A stretch of 64,000 bases of DNA from Bradyrhizobium sp. Rc3b (GTDB lineage Bacteria; Pseudomonadota; Alphaproteobacteria; Rhizobiales; Xanthobacteraceae): contig NZ_FOUS01000001.1 of the NCBI RefSeq assembly GCF_900114915.1, forward strand, positions 496,001 to 560,000, written 5' to 3'. Each line of letters begins with the position of its first letter. Position 1 is the first letter of the stretch. Shown here piece after piece: positions 33,908 through 42,597 of this stretch. The position numbers were made by a program, and so were the translations under genes. The notes under the pieces are model-generated. The model was given only the letters and a program-made list of their open reading frames with translations. It was not told where the DNA came from and made no database searches.

Positions 33908-35119
33908 ATGAAACATCTGAAATGGACGCTTGCGCTGGCCGCAAGCCTGGTGACCGGCGCGGCGAGCGCCGAGATCTCGGACAATGTCGTGCGCGTCGGC
34001 GTGCTCAACGACATCTCCGGCATCTTCCAGGACACCAACGGCATGGGCTCGGTGGAAGCCGCGCGCATGGCCGCGGAGGATTTCAACGGCGGTGGCAAGA
34101 ACATCAAGGTCGAGATCGTCTATGCCGACCACCAGAACAAGGCCGATGTCGGCAACGCCATTGCGCGCAAATGGCTCGACGTCGAGGGCGTCGATGCCAT
34201 CGTCGACGTACCGAACTCGGCGGTTGGTCTTTCCATCAACACGCTGCTGCGCGACAGCCGCATGACCTTCCTGGCGTCGTCGACCGCAAGCTCGGATCTC
34301 ACCGGCAAGGCCTGCTCGCCCAACACCATCCAATGGGTCAACGACACCTGGGCCACCGGCAACACCACGGCGGCTGCGATGATGTCGCGCGGCGGCAAGG
34401 ACTGGTATTTCCTGACCGTCGACTACGCGCTCGGCAAGGGCATCGAGGCGGAGGCGCAGAAATATATCGAGGCGCATGGCGGCAAGGTGACCGGCTCCTC
34501 CAAGCACCCGCTCGGCACCTCCGACTTCGCCTCCTTCCTGTTGCAGGCGCAGAGCTCGAAGGCGCAGGTGATCGGCCTCGCCAATGCCGGCGGTGACACC
34601 ATCAACGCGGTGAAGCAGGCTGCCGAGTTCGGCATCCAGCAGAGCGGCCAGAAGCTTGTCGCCTTCCTGCTCTTCATCAACGACGTTCACGGCATGGGCA
34701 TCAAGGTCGCCCAGGGCCTGCAGCTCATGGAAGCCTTCTACTGGGACATGAACGATGACACCCGCGCCTTTGCAAAACGCTTCGCCGCGCGGCCTGGCAT
34801 GAACGGCAAGATGCCGAGCGGCAACCAGGCCGGCGTCTACGCCTCGACGCTGGCTTACCTCAACGCGGTTGCCGCGACCGGCAGCGACAATGCCAAGGAC
34901 GCCGTGCCCGAGATGAAGAAGTTCAGGGGCAAGGACAAACTGTTCGGCGACACCACCATCCGCCAGGACGGCCGCGTCGTGCATCCGATGTACTTGTTCG
35001 AGGTGAAGAAGCCGGAGGAGTCGAAATACCCGTACGATTATTACAAGCTGGTCTCGACGATTCCCGCGGAGCAGGCGTTTCGGCCGCTGGCGGAGGGTGG
35101 ATGTGAGCTGGTGAAGTGA
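33908..35119 (+). CDS. Branched-chain-type ABC substrate-binding protein, probable aromatic ligand
   Basis: This 403-residue family-4 binding protein has a signal peptide ending at about residue 21 (GAASA), the start VRVGVLNDISGIFQDTNG and the domain-crossing segment LVAFLLFINDVHGMGIKVAQ. GGGGAGGG precedes the ATG. Position after the P450 and ferredoxin genes suggests it captures aromatic acids, as relatives in R. palustris do. No permease or ATPase genes follow, so it probably shares a LivHMGF system such as one of the two in this window. Confidence 0.87.
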   Translation: MKHLKWTLALAASLVTGAASAEISDNVVRVGVLNDISGIFQDTNGMGSVEAARMAAEDFNGGGKNIKVEIVYADHQNKADVGNAIARKWLDVEGVDAIVDVPNSAVGLSINTLLRDSRMTFLASSTASSDLTGKACSPNTIQWVNDTWATGNTTAAAMMSRGGKDWYFLTVDYALGKGIEAEAQKYIEAHGGKVTGSSKHPLGTSDFASFLLQAQSSKAQVIGLANAGGDTINAVKQAAEFGIQQSGQKLVAFLLFINDVHGMGIKVAQGLQLMEAFYWDMNDDTRAFAKRFAARPGMNGKMPSGNQAGVYASTLAYLNAVAATGSDNAKDAVPEMKKFRGKDKLFGDTTIRQDGRVVHPMYLFEVKKPEESKYPYDYYKLVSTIPAEQAFRPLAEGGCELVK

Positions 35120-35142
35120 ATTTAGCGAAGGGCACCGCTGCA

Positions 35143-35280
35143 CCCTCTCCCCTTGTGGGCGAGGGTGGCTTCGCAAAGCGAAGCCGGGTGAGGGGTCTCT
35201 CTCTTCACGAGCGGTCGTGCGAGTGGACACATACCCCTCATCCGGCGCTTCGCGCCACCTTCTCCCACAAGGGGAGAAGG
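35143..35280. repeat. Palindromic repeat, family A copy 9
   Basis: It begins CCTCTCCCCTTGTGGGCGAG and ends CTTCTCCCACAAGGGGAGAA, between the convergent binding-protein and NADH dehydrogenase genes. Confidence 0.85.
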
Positions 35281-35287
35281 AAGAAGG

Positions 35288-36550
35288 CTACACCACCTTG
35301 CTTGATCCCTGCGTGATCAATCTCGCCGCGCGCTGGTCCCGCGCGTAGATCCAGAGCCAGCTCAGCGCAACACTGAGGCGGTGGCGCAGGCCGATCAGGA
35401 AGTAGATGTGGGCGATGCCCCAGATCCACCATGCGATCGCGCCGCGCAGCTTGAAGCGGCCGAAGTCGATCACTGCGAGGCGCTTGCCGATCTGGGCGAG
35501 GCTGCCGGCATGCTTGTAGCGGAACGCGCCCTTCGTCTCGCCTCGCAGCCGCGCCTTGATGGTCTCGGCGACGTGACGGCCCTGCTGCTTCGCAGCCGGC
35601 GCGATGCCGGGCACCGGCTTGCCGTCCCAGGCGTTGATGCTGACGGTATCGCCGATCGCAAAGATCTCGGGATGGCCCGGTATCGTCAGGTCGTCTTCCA
35701 CCTGCACGCGCCCGGCGCGATCGGCTGGCGCGTCCAGCCATTCTGCGGCGGGCGAGGCGCGCACGCCGGCCGCCCAGATTCGGGTCTTGGCCTCGAGCAG
35801 CTTGCCGCCGAACACCACGCCCTCGCGATTGATCTCGGTGACGGCCTGTCCCAGCACGACCTCGACGCCGATCTTCTCCAGCGAGGCCTGCGCATAGGCC
35901 GAGAGGTCGTCGGCAAAGCCTGCGAGCACGCGGGGCCCCGCCTCGATCAGCACCACGCGCGCCTTGGTCGTGTCGATGTTACGGAAATCGCCGGGCAGCG
36001 TGTGGCGCGCCATCTCGGCAATGGTGCCGGCGAGCTCGACGCCGGTCGGGCCGGCGCCGACGATGACGAAGGTCAGCCGCGCGGCGCGCTTGGCTGGATC
36101 GGTCTCGCGCTCGGCCCGCTCGAACGCCACCAGGATATGGCGGCGCAGCGTGGTGCCGTCCTCAAGCGTCTTCAAGCCAGGTGCGAACTGCTCCCATTCG
36201 TCGTGGCCGAAATAGGCGTGCCGCGCGCCGGTGGCGAGCACCAGCGTGTCGTAAGGCACCTCGCTGCCGTCGTCGATCAGCACGCAGCGCCTTGCCGCAT
36301 CGACGCCGCTGACGGTCGCGAACAGCGTCGTCACCTCGGGCCTGTCTCGCATCAGGTGGCGGATCGGCCAGGCGATCTCGCTGGTCGCGAGCGAGGCGGT
36401 CGCGACCTGGTACAGCAGCGGCTGGAACAGATGATGATTGCGGCGGTCGATCAGCGTGATCTCGACCGGCGCACCCGCAAGCCGGTAGGTCGTCTCCAGC
36501 CCGCCGAAGCCGGCGCCGACGATGACGACGCGATGCGGTGTCGTGGTCAT
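35288..36550 (-). CDS. Type II NADH dehydrogenase (NDH-2 family)
   Basis: This 420-residue flavoprotein has an FAD-binding motif at the N-terminus (VVIVGAGFGGLE), an NADH-binding motif near residue 165 (VIVGAGPTGVELAG) and the conserved EIFAIGDTVS segment. A hydrophobic stretch near the C-terminus (LIGLRHRLSVALSWLWIYA) should tether it to the inner membrane. It oxidises NADH and reduces quinone without pumping protons. ATG 36550 follows GAGGGCAC; the longer frame to 36586 is rejected. It is not a good candidate for the missing ferredoxin reductase. Confidence 0.9.
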   Translation of the reverse strand: MTTTPHRVVIVGAGFGGLETTYRLAGAPVEITLIDRRNHHLFQPLLYQVATASLATSEIAWPIRHLMRDRPEVTTLFATVSGVDAARRCVLIDDGSEVPYDTLVLATGARHAYFGHDEWEQFAPGLKTLEDGTTLRRHILVAFERAERETDPAKRAARLTFVIVGAGPTGVELAGTIAEMARHTLPGDFRNIDTTKARVVLIEAGPRVLAGFADDLSAYAQASLEKIGVEVVLGQAVTEINREGVVFGGKLLEAKTRIWAAGVRASPAAEWLDAPADRAGRVQVEDDLTIPGHPEIFAIGDTVSINAWDGKPVPGIAPAAKQQGRHVAETIKARLRGETKGAFRYKHAGSLAQIGKRLAVIDFGRFKLRGAIAWWIWGIAHIYFLIGLRHRLSVALSWLWIYARDQRAARLITQGSSKVV

Positions 36551-36850
36551 GATGTGCCCTCGAATCTCGCTGCTCCACACTCCCATTTAAGTGCGGATCG
36601 GACACTGCGGTCCAATAGCTGTCATCAATCGCTGCATAGGCCGGATGTATCGATCGGACGCGAAAAAGCGCCGCAGGGTTGGTCGAAGTGAGTAGAATTA
36701 TATTTCTTGCCATCGCCGATTGGGGCGAAATATGGTGCAGCAGCGGCCGCTGAGCCATTGGCGGCGCGACAGATTTTGCGTTCAATAGAGACAGGCCCGG
36801 GGCGGCGATCACCCCGTTTTCCGGGACCGATAATAAGGAGGGGAGTGGTT

Positions 36851-38023
36851 ATGAGGACGGCATTCTGGCTGGCGGGCGCAGCGGCGCTGGTGCTGGCGAG
36901 CCCGGCATTCGCCGGCGACACCATCAAGATCGGTTTCGTTTCGACCTTCAGCGGCCCGACCGCCGTGATTGGCAACGACATGCGCAACTCCTTCGAGCTC
37001 GCGCTGGACCACATGGGCCGCAAGATGGACGGCAAGCCGGTCGAGGTCATCTACGAGGATGACGGGCAGAAGCCCGATGTCGGCAAGCAGAAGACCGAGA
37101 AGCTGGTGCAGTCGGACAAGGTCGATTTCATCGTCGGCTACATCTGGTCGAACGTGCTGCTGGCCTCGCTGAAGACCGCGGTCGACTCGCAGACCTTCCT
37201 GATCTCGGCCAATGCCGGCCCGTCGCAGCTCGCCGGCGAACTCTGTTCGCCTTACGTGTTCTCGACCTCCTGGCAGAACGACCAGACGCCGCAGGCGATG
37301 GGCCTCTACATGAACCAGAAAGGCGTCAAGAGCGTGTTCCTGATCGGGCCGAACTACGCGGCCGGCAAGGACATGCTCGCGGGCCTGAAGAACACGTTCA
37401 AGGGCGAGATCAAGGGCGAGGAATACACGGTGTGGCCGAGCCAGCTCGATTTCTCCGCCGAGCTCTCCAAGGCGCGCGCCTCGGGCGCGGAGTCGATCTT
37501 CGTGTTCTATCCGGGCGCCGCCGGCGTGCAGTTCCTCAATCAATATGCGCAGGCCGGCCTGAAGAGCACGATGCCGCTCTACACCGCCTTCACCGTCGAC
37601 GAGCTGTCGCTGCCGCTGCAGAAGGAGAACGCGCTCGGCGTTCCCGGCGCGCAGGAATGGGTCAACGACCTCCCGAACGAGCAGAACAAGCGCTTCGTCG
37701 CCGACTACCGCAAGAAATATCCCGGCCTGCGCCCGACCTATTACGGCGCGCAATCCTATGACGCCGCCCAGCTCATCAACAGCGCGGTGGTCGCGGTGAA
37801 GGGCGACACCAGCAAAAAGGACGCAATGAAGGCCGAGATGGAGAAGGCCAACTTCAAGTCGCTGCGCGGCGCGTTCAAATACGGCAAGAACCACATCCCG
37901 GTGCAGAGCTTCTATCTCCAGGACGTCGTGAAGGACGCCGAAGGCCAGCTCTCGCTGAAGACGGTCGCGACCATCGTGGAGAACGACCAGGATCGTTTCC
38001 ACGACAAGTGCAAGATGAAGTGA
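36851..38023 (+). CDS. Branched-chain-type ABC substrate-binding protein
   Basis: This 390-residue family-4 binding protein has a signal peptide ending at about residue 21 (SPAFA), KIGFVSTFSGPTAVIGNDMR and DFIVGYIWSNVLLA. AAGGAGGGGA precedes ATG 36851, and the longer frame to 36707 has no ribosome site. It stands alone between the divergent NADH dehydrogenase gene and a family A repeat, so it is another orphan binding protein. The ligand is unknown; aromatic or amide ligands are common in this group. Confidence 0.87.
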   Translation: MRTAFWLAGAAALVLASPAFAGDTIKIGFVSTFSGPTAVIGNDMRNSFELALDHMGRKMDGKPVEVIYEDDGQKPDVGKQKTEKLVQSDKVDFIVGYIWSNVLLASLKTAVDSQTFLISANAGPSQLAGELCSPYVFSTSWQNDQTPQAMGLYMNQKGVKSVFLIGPNYAAGKDMLAGLKNTFKGEIKGEEYTVWPSQLDFSAELSKARASGAESIFVFYPGAAGVQFLNQYAQAGLKSTMPLYTAFTVDELSLPLQKENALGVPGAQEWVNDLPNEQNKRFVADYRKKYPGLRPTYYGAQSYDAAQLINSAVVAVKGDTSKKDAMKAEMEKANFKSLRGAFKYGKNHIPVQSFYLQDVVKDAEGQLSLKTVATIVENDQDRFHDKCKMK

Positions 38024-38046
38024 GGTGTTAGCCACGCGCGACGTTG

Positions 38047-38172
38047 CCCCTTCTCCCCTTGTGGGAGAAGGTGGCGCGAAGCGCCGGATGAGGGGTATCT
38101 CTCCGCAGATTCCCTGCGAGAGTTGATCGCACGGATAGAGACCCCTCACCCGTCTCGCACAGGGGGAGAGGG
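38047..38172. repeat. Palindromic repeat, family A copy 10
   Basis: It begins CCCCTTCTCCCCTTGTGGGA and contains GGCGCGAAGCGCC. The right arm is degenerate (CACAGGGGGAGAGG). It lies between convergent genes. Confidence 0.8.
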
Positions 38173-38182
38173 GAAGAAGTGC

Positions 38183-40054
38183 CTACACTCTTGGCATGCT
38201 GACGGGCCGCACTTCGCGGGCCTGGGCTGCTAGCCTGATCCCGGCATTCGCCGCGCCGAACCCCTGATAATCCCTGCGCTCGACGATCTCGAAGAAAAAC
38301 CGCTCGTCGAAAATGTGGGTGTAGACCTGGAAGAACTCGCCGTCGCCCTCGCGGTCGTAGAGGATGTGGTTGGCGCGCAGCTGCGCCATCAGGTCGGGTG
38401 CGAGGTCGTATTTGGCCTCGATGTCGTCGTAGTAGTTGGCGGGGATATCCAGGAAATCGGCGCCGCGCTTGCGCATCTCCGCGACCGTCGCAAAAATGTC
38501 CCGGCACGAGAACGCGACGTGCTGCACGCCCGAGCCGAAGAACTCCGAGATGAAACGTGCCGGCAACGTCCGGTTGGCGGAGGAGCCGTTGAGCACGAAG
38601 CACAGGCTCTGGTCGGCGTTGATGATGGCCTGGCTCTGCACGAGGCCTCGGGGATCGGCGATCTCCATCTGCGGCAGGCGCTTGAGGTCGAGGATGCCGG
38701 TGTAGAACAACAGCCAGGACAGCATCTCGTCATAGGGCATCGACTGCGCGATGTGATCGACCGCGAGCAGCGCGTCCGCGCCTTCGTCGCTCGCAACAGG
38801 CTCGAAATCCGTGTCCCAGTTCTTGCCGGCCTGGTCCAGGAAATACAGCAGGCTGCCGCCAACGCCGTGGATCGCCGGGATTTCGAGTTCGCCCGGTCCG
38901 ACCGGCTGGTAGAAGGTGCGCGCCTTCAGCATCTCGGCGCGCTGCATGGCAAGGCCGGCATTGTCGACATCGAGCGCAATCGCGCAGACGCCGGGCCCGT
39001 GCGTCACATAGTGCGAATGCGCGAAGCCGTCAGTCTCGCTGTTGATGACGAGCTCGACCTTGCCCTGCGACCAGCGCTCCACCGCCTTGCTGCGATGCGC
39101 GCCGGTCTTGCGGAAGCCGAGTTGCGCAAACAGGCGGCCGAGCTCGCCCGCCTTGGTCTCGTTGACGGCGAACTCGACGAAGCCGGTGCCGCGGCTCTTC
39201 GCTTTCGGCGCCAGCGGCTCGGCGGCGAATCTCGGCCAATCCGGCGCAAGCTGGTCTTCCAGCAAGATCAGCGAGCGCAGGCCGTCGAGCGCGGTCTGCG
39301 CGGCCGAGCCGGCGCGGAACTGGTCGTTGAAGATCTCCAGCGACAGCGGCCCGGCATAGCCGGTTGCTGCGATCGCCGCCATGAACTCGCCGACCGGCAG
39401 ATCGCCCTGGCCGGGGAAGGAGCGGAAGTGCCGGCTCCACGACAGGATATCGAGATCGAGCTTCGGCGCGTCGGCAAGCTGGACCAGAAAAATCTTGTCG
39501 CCGGGGATCGAGGCCATCGCACGGGTCGGAAAGCCCGGTGCCAGGGCATGAAAGCTGTCGAGGATGACGCCAATCGCGGGATGATCGGCGCGGCGCACGA
39601 TTTCCCAGGCGTCGCGATAGTCGTTGACATGGCGTCCCCAGGCCAAGGCCTCGTAGCCGACGCGCAAGCCGCGCTTGGCGGCGCGCTCGCCGAGCTCACG
39701 AAAATCGTCCGCAGCACGATCAATGCCGCCGAGCGAGGCGGGCGAGACGTTGGAGCAGATCAGCAGCAAATCGGTGCCGAGCTCCTGCATCAGATCGAAC
39801 TTGCGTTCGGCGCGGGCAAAGTTGCGCGCGCGCTGGGGCTCGGGCATGCCTTCGAAATCGCGGAACGGCTGGAACGCGCAGATCTTCAGGTTGAGATCGC
39901 GGCAGAGCTTTGCGATGTCGCGCGGGCCGGCGCCGAACGACAGCAGATCGTTCTCGAAGATCTCGACCCCATCGAACCCGGCGGATGCGATGGCGCGGAG
40001 CTTCTCGTCGAGGGCGCCTGAGAGGGAGACGGTTGCGATCGAGCGCTTGTTCAT
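38183..40054 (-). CDS. quiC: QuiC-type 3-dehydroshikimate dehydratase (TIM barrel plus HPPD-like domain)
   Basis: This 623-residue two-domain protein has a sugar-phosphate isomerase/epimerase-type TIM barrel at about residues 1-270 (FDGVEIFENDLLSFG, VGYEALAWGRHVNDY, ILDSFHALAPG) and a 4-hydroxyphenylpyruvate-dioxygenase-like VOC region at about 290-610 (FVEFAVNETKAGELGRLF, HVAFSCRDIFATV). This is the layout of QuiC1, which converts 3-dehydroshikimate to protocatechuate; the C-terminal role is less clear. It overlaps the oxidoreductase gene upstream by 4 bp and closes the shikimate operon. Confidence 0.87.
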   Translation of the reverse strand: MNKRSIATVSLSGALDEKLRAIASAGFDGVEIFENDLLSFGAGPRDIAKLCRDLNLKICAFQPFRDFEGMPEPQRARNFARAERKFDLMQELGTDLLLICSNVSPASLGGIDRAADDFRELGERAAKRGLRVGYEALAWGRHVNDYRDAWEIVRRADHPAIGVILDSFHALAPGFPTRAMASIPGDKIFLVQLADAPKLDLDILSWSRHFRSFPGQGDLPVGEFMAAIAATGYAGPLSLEIFNDQFRAGSAAQTALDGLRSLILLEDQLAPDWPRFAAEPLAPKAKSRGTGFVEFAVNETKAGELGRLFAQLGFRKTGAHRSKAVERWSQGKVELVINSETDGFAHSHYVTHGPGVCAIALDVDNAGLAMQRAEMLKARTFYQPVGPGELEIPAIHGVGGSLLYFLDQAGKNWDTDFEPVASDEGADALLAVDHIAQSMPYDEMLSWLLFYTGILDLKRLPQMEIADPRGLVQSQAIINADQSLCFVLNGSSANRTLPARFISEFFGSGVQHVAFSCRDIFATVAEMRKRGADFLDIPANYYDDIEAKYDLAPDLMAQLRANHILYDREGDGEFFQVYTHIFDERFFFEIVERRDYQGFGAANAGIRLAAQAREVRPVSMPRV

Positions 40055-41109
40055 GTTGCCTGCTCCATGATCCGCCCCGGTGAGATTTTTTGGCCCGTGC
40101 GTGCCGCTTCGCTGACGGCTTCGACGACGGCGAGTGTCGCTGTCGCATCCTGGACCGGAATCAGAGGCTGTTCGCGGCCTGCGATCACCGCCAGGAAATG
40201 CCGGAGCTGTTCAACGAGTGGATCGTAAGCGGAGAGTGCGACGGGCTCGCGAACCAGCGGTGCGTGCCAGCCGGGATTCTGTGGATAGGACCACAGCTCC
40301 ATATTCGGCACCGACAGCGAGCCGCCCGTGCCGGCGAGGATGTAGCAGCGCTGATCCTGCTTCGGATACGCGGCGTTCTCGCCCGAGGTCAGCTCCCAGC
40401 TCCACGGTGCGGGCGTCGCGTCGGAGACCGTCATGGTTCCGAGCGCGCCATTGGCGAAGCGCAGCAGCAGCGCGGCCGTGTCCTCGACGGCAAAGCCGCG
40501 CACCATGTTCGACGTCAGCGCCTGCACCTCGGCGATCTCGCCGCAGATGAAGCGGAGATTGTCGATGTCGTGGATCAGGTTGATCAGCAGCGGCCCGCCG
40601 CCGTGCTCGCGCCGCCAGGCAATCTCGAAGTAATCGTCGGGCTTCTTCAGCAGCCACAGCCCGGCCACGGCGGTGAGCTGGCCGAGCTTGCCGGCCACGA
40701 CGGCCTCGCGGGCGGCCTTGATGATGGGATTGTGGCGGCGATGGTGGCCGACCAGCATCGGCACGCCGCTGCGCTTGGCTGCCTCGCAGAGACGACGTGC
40801 CGCCGCGACGCTGTCGGTCACCGGCTTCTCGATCAGCGCGGGCACGCCCGCCTCCACGCAGTCGAGCGCCAGCTGAAGATGCAGCGCGTTGGGCGAGGCG
40901 ATGATCAGGCCATCGGGCTTTTCCTGCTCCAGCAATGCGCGGTGATCGGCGTACCAGGGCGCGTTGCGTGCTTGCGCAAATTCCCTGGCCGCAGGCGAGG
41001 GGTCGGCAATGCCGGCCAGCACGCAATCCCCGGAGGACTGGATTAGTTCAATGTGGCGGCGGCCGATCAGGCCGGCGCCGGCGACGGCGATGCGCATACG
41101 CCCGCTCAT
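40051..41109 (-). CDS. Gfo/Idh/MocA-family oxidoreductase
   Basis: This 352-residue NAD(P)-dependent dehydrogenase has an N-terminal Rossmann fold (RIAVAGAGLIGRRH), the family motif EKPVTDS and a C-terminal alpha/beta domain with GGGPLLINLIHDIDN, a likely active-site segment. It overlaps both neighbours by 4 bp. In a shikimate/quinate operon it may oxidise a cyclitol acid such as quinate or a related polyol, but this is inference from context. The family is too broad for a firm substrate call. Confidence 0.87.
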   Translation of the reverse strand: MSGRMRIAVAGAGLIGRRHIELIQSSGDCVLAGIADPSPAAREFAQARNAPWYADHRALLEQEKPDGLIIASPNALHLQLALDCVEAGVPALIEKPVTDSVAAARRLCEAAKRSGVPMLVGHHRRHNPIIKAAREAVVAGKLGQLTAVAGLWLLKKPDDYFEIAWRREHGGGPLLINLIHDIDNLRFICGEIAEVQALTSNMVRGFAVEDTAALLLRFANGALGTMTVSDATPAPWSWELTSGENAAYPKQDQRCYILAGTGGSLSVPNMELWSYPQNPGWHAPLVREPVALSAYDPLVEQLRHFLAVIAGREQPLIPVQDATATLAVVEAVSEAARTGQKISPGRIMEQAT

Positions 41110-41843
41110 GCCGCGCTCTCCTCCATGGCACCGCCGAGGAAGAGCTGGCCGATGCGCGGATCGTTCAGGATGCGCTTGGCGTCGTCGACCATGCGGGTCT
41201 GACCGAGCTCGAGCACGATGCCGATGTCGGATATCTCCAGCGCCGAGCGCGCGTTCTGCTCGATCATCAGGATGGTGACACCACGGTCGCGCAGGCTCTT
41301 GAGGATGTCGAAGGTCTGCTGCACCATCAGCGGCGACAGGCCGATCGAGGGTTCGTCGATCAGCACCAGTTTTGGCTCGAGCAGCAGCGAGCGGGCAATC
41401 TCGAGCTGCTTCTGCTCGCCGCCTGATAGCGTGGACGCCTGCTGCGTCGATTTGCGGCGCAAGGCGGGGAATAGATCGAGGGCCGCCTCGATCCGCCTGG
41501 GCAGGTCGAGGCCTTTGCCTGCGGCGACGCCGCCGAGCTCGATATTGTGGCGCACCGACAGCTCGGGGAAGATGTTGCGGCCCTGCGGCACGTAGCAGAT
41601 GCCGGCATTGAGCAGCGCGCGTTGGCTCAAATTGGTGACGTCGCGGCCGGCAAAGCTGATCTTGCCCTCGCGCAGCTTCAACAAGCCGAAGATCGCCTTG
41701 AACACGGTGGATTTGCCGGCGCCGTTCGGGCCGATGATCGTGGTGATGGTCGCCTGCGGCACGGCGAAATTCGTGCCGTTCAGGATCGTCATCTTGCCGT
41801 AGCCGCCGACGAGATTGTGAACCGAGAGGATTGGCTCGCTCAT
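41106..41843 (-). CDS. ABC transporter ATPase, LivF type (shikimate operon)
   Basis: This 245-residue single ABC domain has Walker A GPNGAGKST, signature LSGGEQKQLE and Walker B LVLIDEPSIGLSP. It belongs to the LivF group of branched-chain-type transporters. It is the second ATPase of the LivHMGF set in this operon and overlaps the Gfo/Idh/MocA gene by 4 bp (ATGA). The operon content suggests that the substrate is shikimate, quinate or a related acid. Confidence 0.93.
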   Translation of the reverse strand: MSEPILSVHNLVGGYGKMTILNGTNFAVPQATITTIIGPNGAGKSTVFKAIFGLLKLREGKISFAGRDVTNLSQRALLNAGICYVPQGRNIFPELSVRHNIELGGVAAGKGLDLPRRIEAALDLFPALRRKSTQQASTLSGGEQKQLEIARSLLLEPKLVLIDEPSIGLSPLMVQQTFDILKSLRDRGVTILMIEQNARSALEISDIGIVLELGQTRMVDDAKRILNDPRIGQLFLGGAMEESAA

Positions 41844-41853
41844 GATCGGCTCC

Positions 41854-42597
41854 TCAATGTCCGAGATAGGCTTCGATCACGGCGGGGTTCTTGCGGACCT
41901 CGTCGGGCCGTCCCATCGCCAGCACCTTGCCTTCCGCCATCATCATCACGCGCGAGCACAGCGACATCACGAACTCCATGTTGTGCTCGATCACGACGAA
42001 GGTGGCGTTCTTCTCGCGGTTGATCGCGACCAGGCGGTCCTTCAGGTCCGCCAGCATCGACGGGTTGACGCCGCCGGCGGGCTCGTCGAGCAGCACCAGG
42101 CGCGGGCCGCCCATGAAGGCCATGGCGGCGTCGAGCAGTTTTTGCTGGCCGTAGGACAATCCGCCGGCCGGCTCGTCGGCGAGATGATCGAGCTTGAAGA
42201 AGCCGATCATCTGGTTGGCAGTCTCGGTCAACCCGGCATCGGAGCGGCCGACCAGGCGCGAGGCCATGTTGCCCTGGTGCTCCTGGCCCGCGAGGATCAG
42301 GTTCTCGCGCACCGAGAGCTTTGGAAACACCTGCAGCAGCTGGAAGGTGCGGCTGACCCCTAACTTGTTGAGCTCGGACGGGCGGAGGCCCGTGACGAGC
42401 TTGCCGTCGAGCCTGACCTCACCGCCCGACGGCGTGAGCTGGCCGAGGATGCAGTTGAACAGCGTGGACTTGCCGCAGCCGTTCGGACCGATCAGGCCGA
42501 GGATCTCGCCCTCGCGGACGTCGAAGGAGACACCGTCGACGGCGCTGATACCGCCAAAGTTCTTCTTGATATCGGTGACTTCGAGGACCGCACTCAT
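41854..42597 (-). CDS. ABC transporter ATPase, LivG type (shikimate operon)
   Basis: This 247-residue ABC domain has Walker A GPNGCGKST, signature LSYGQQK and Walker B LVLLDEPAGGVNP, and ends with the LivG-type C-terminus (RKNPAVIEAYLGH). The start at 42597 overlaps the LivM stop by 4 bp; a longer open frame to 43482 in the same phase is only a shadow of livM. It pairs with the LivF-type ATPase 10 bp downstream. Confidence 0.93.
   Translation of the reverse strand: MSAVLEVTDIKKNFGGISAVDGVSFDVREGEILGLIGPNGCGKSTLFNCILGQLTPSGGEVRLDGKLVTGLRPSELNKLGVSRTFQLLQVFPKLSVRENLILAGQEHQGNMASRLVGRSDAGLTETANQMIGFFKLDHLADEPAGGLSYGQQKLLDAAMAFMGGPRLVLLDEPAGGVNPSMLADLKDRLVAINREKNATFVVIEHNMEFVMSLCSRVMMMAEGKVLAMGRPDEVRKNPAVIEAYLGH

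Noticed and set aside
35288..36550. NADH dehydrogenase as the missing ferredoxin reductase of CYP199A
   Set aside because: Its C-terminal membrane-anchoring segment and overall pattern fit NDH-2, not the putidaredoxin-reductase type, and it lies convergent to the P450 operon.
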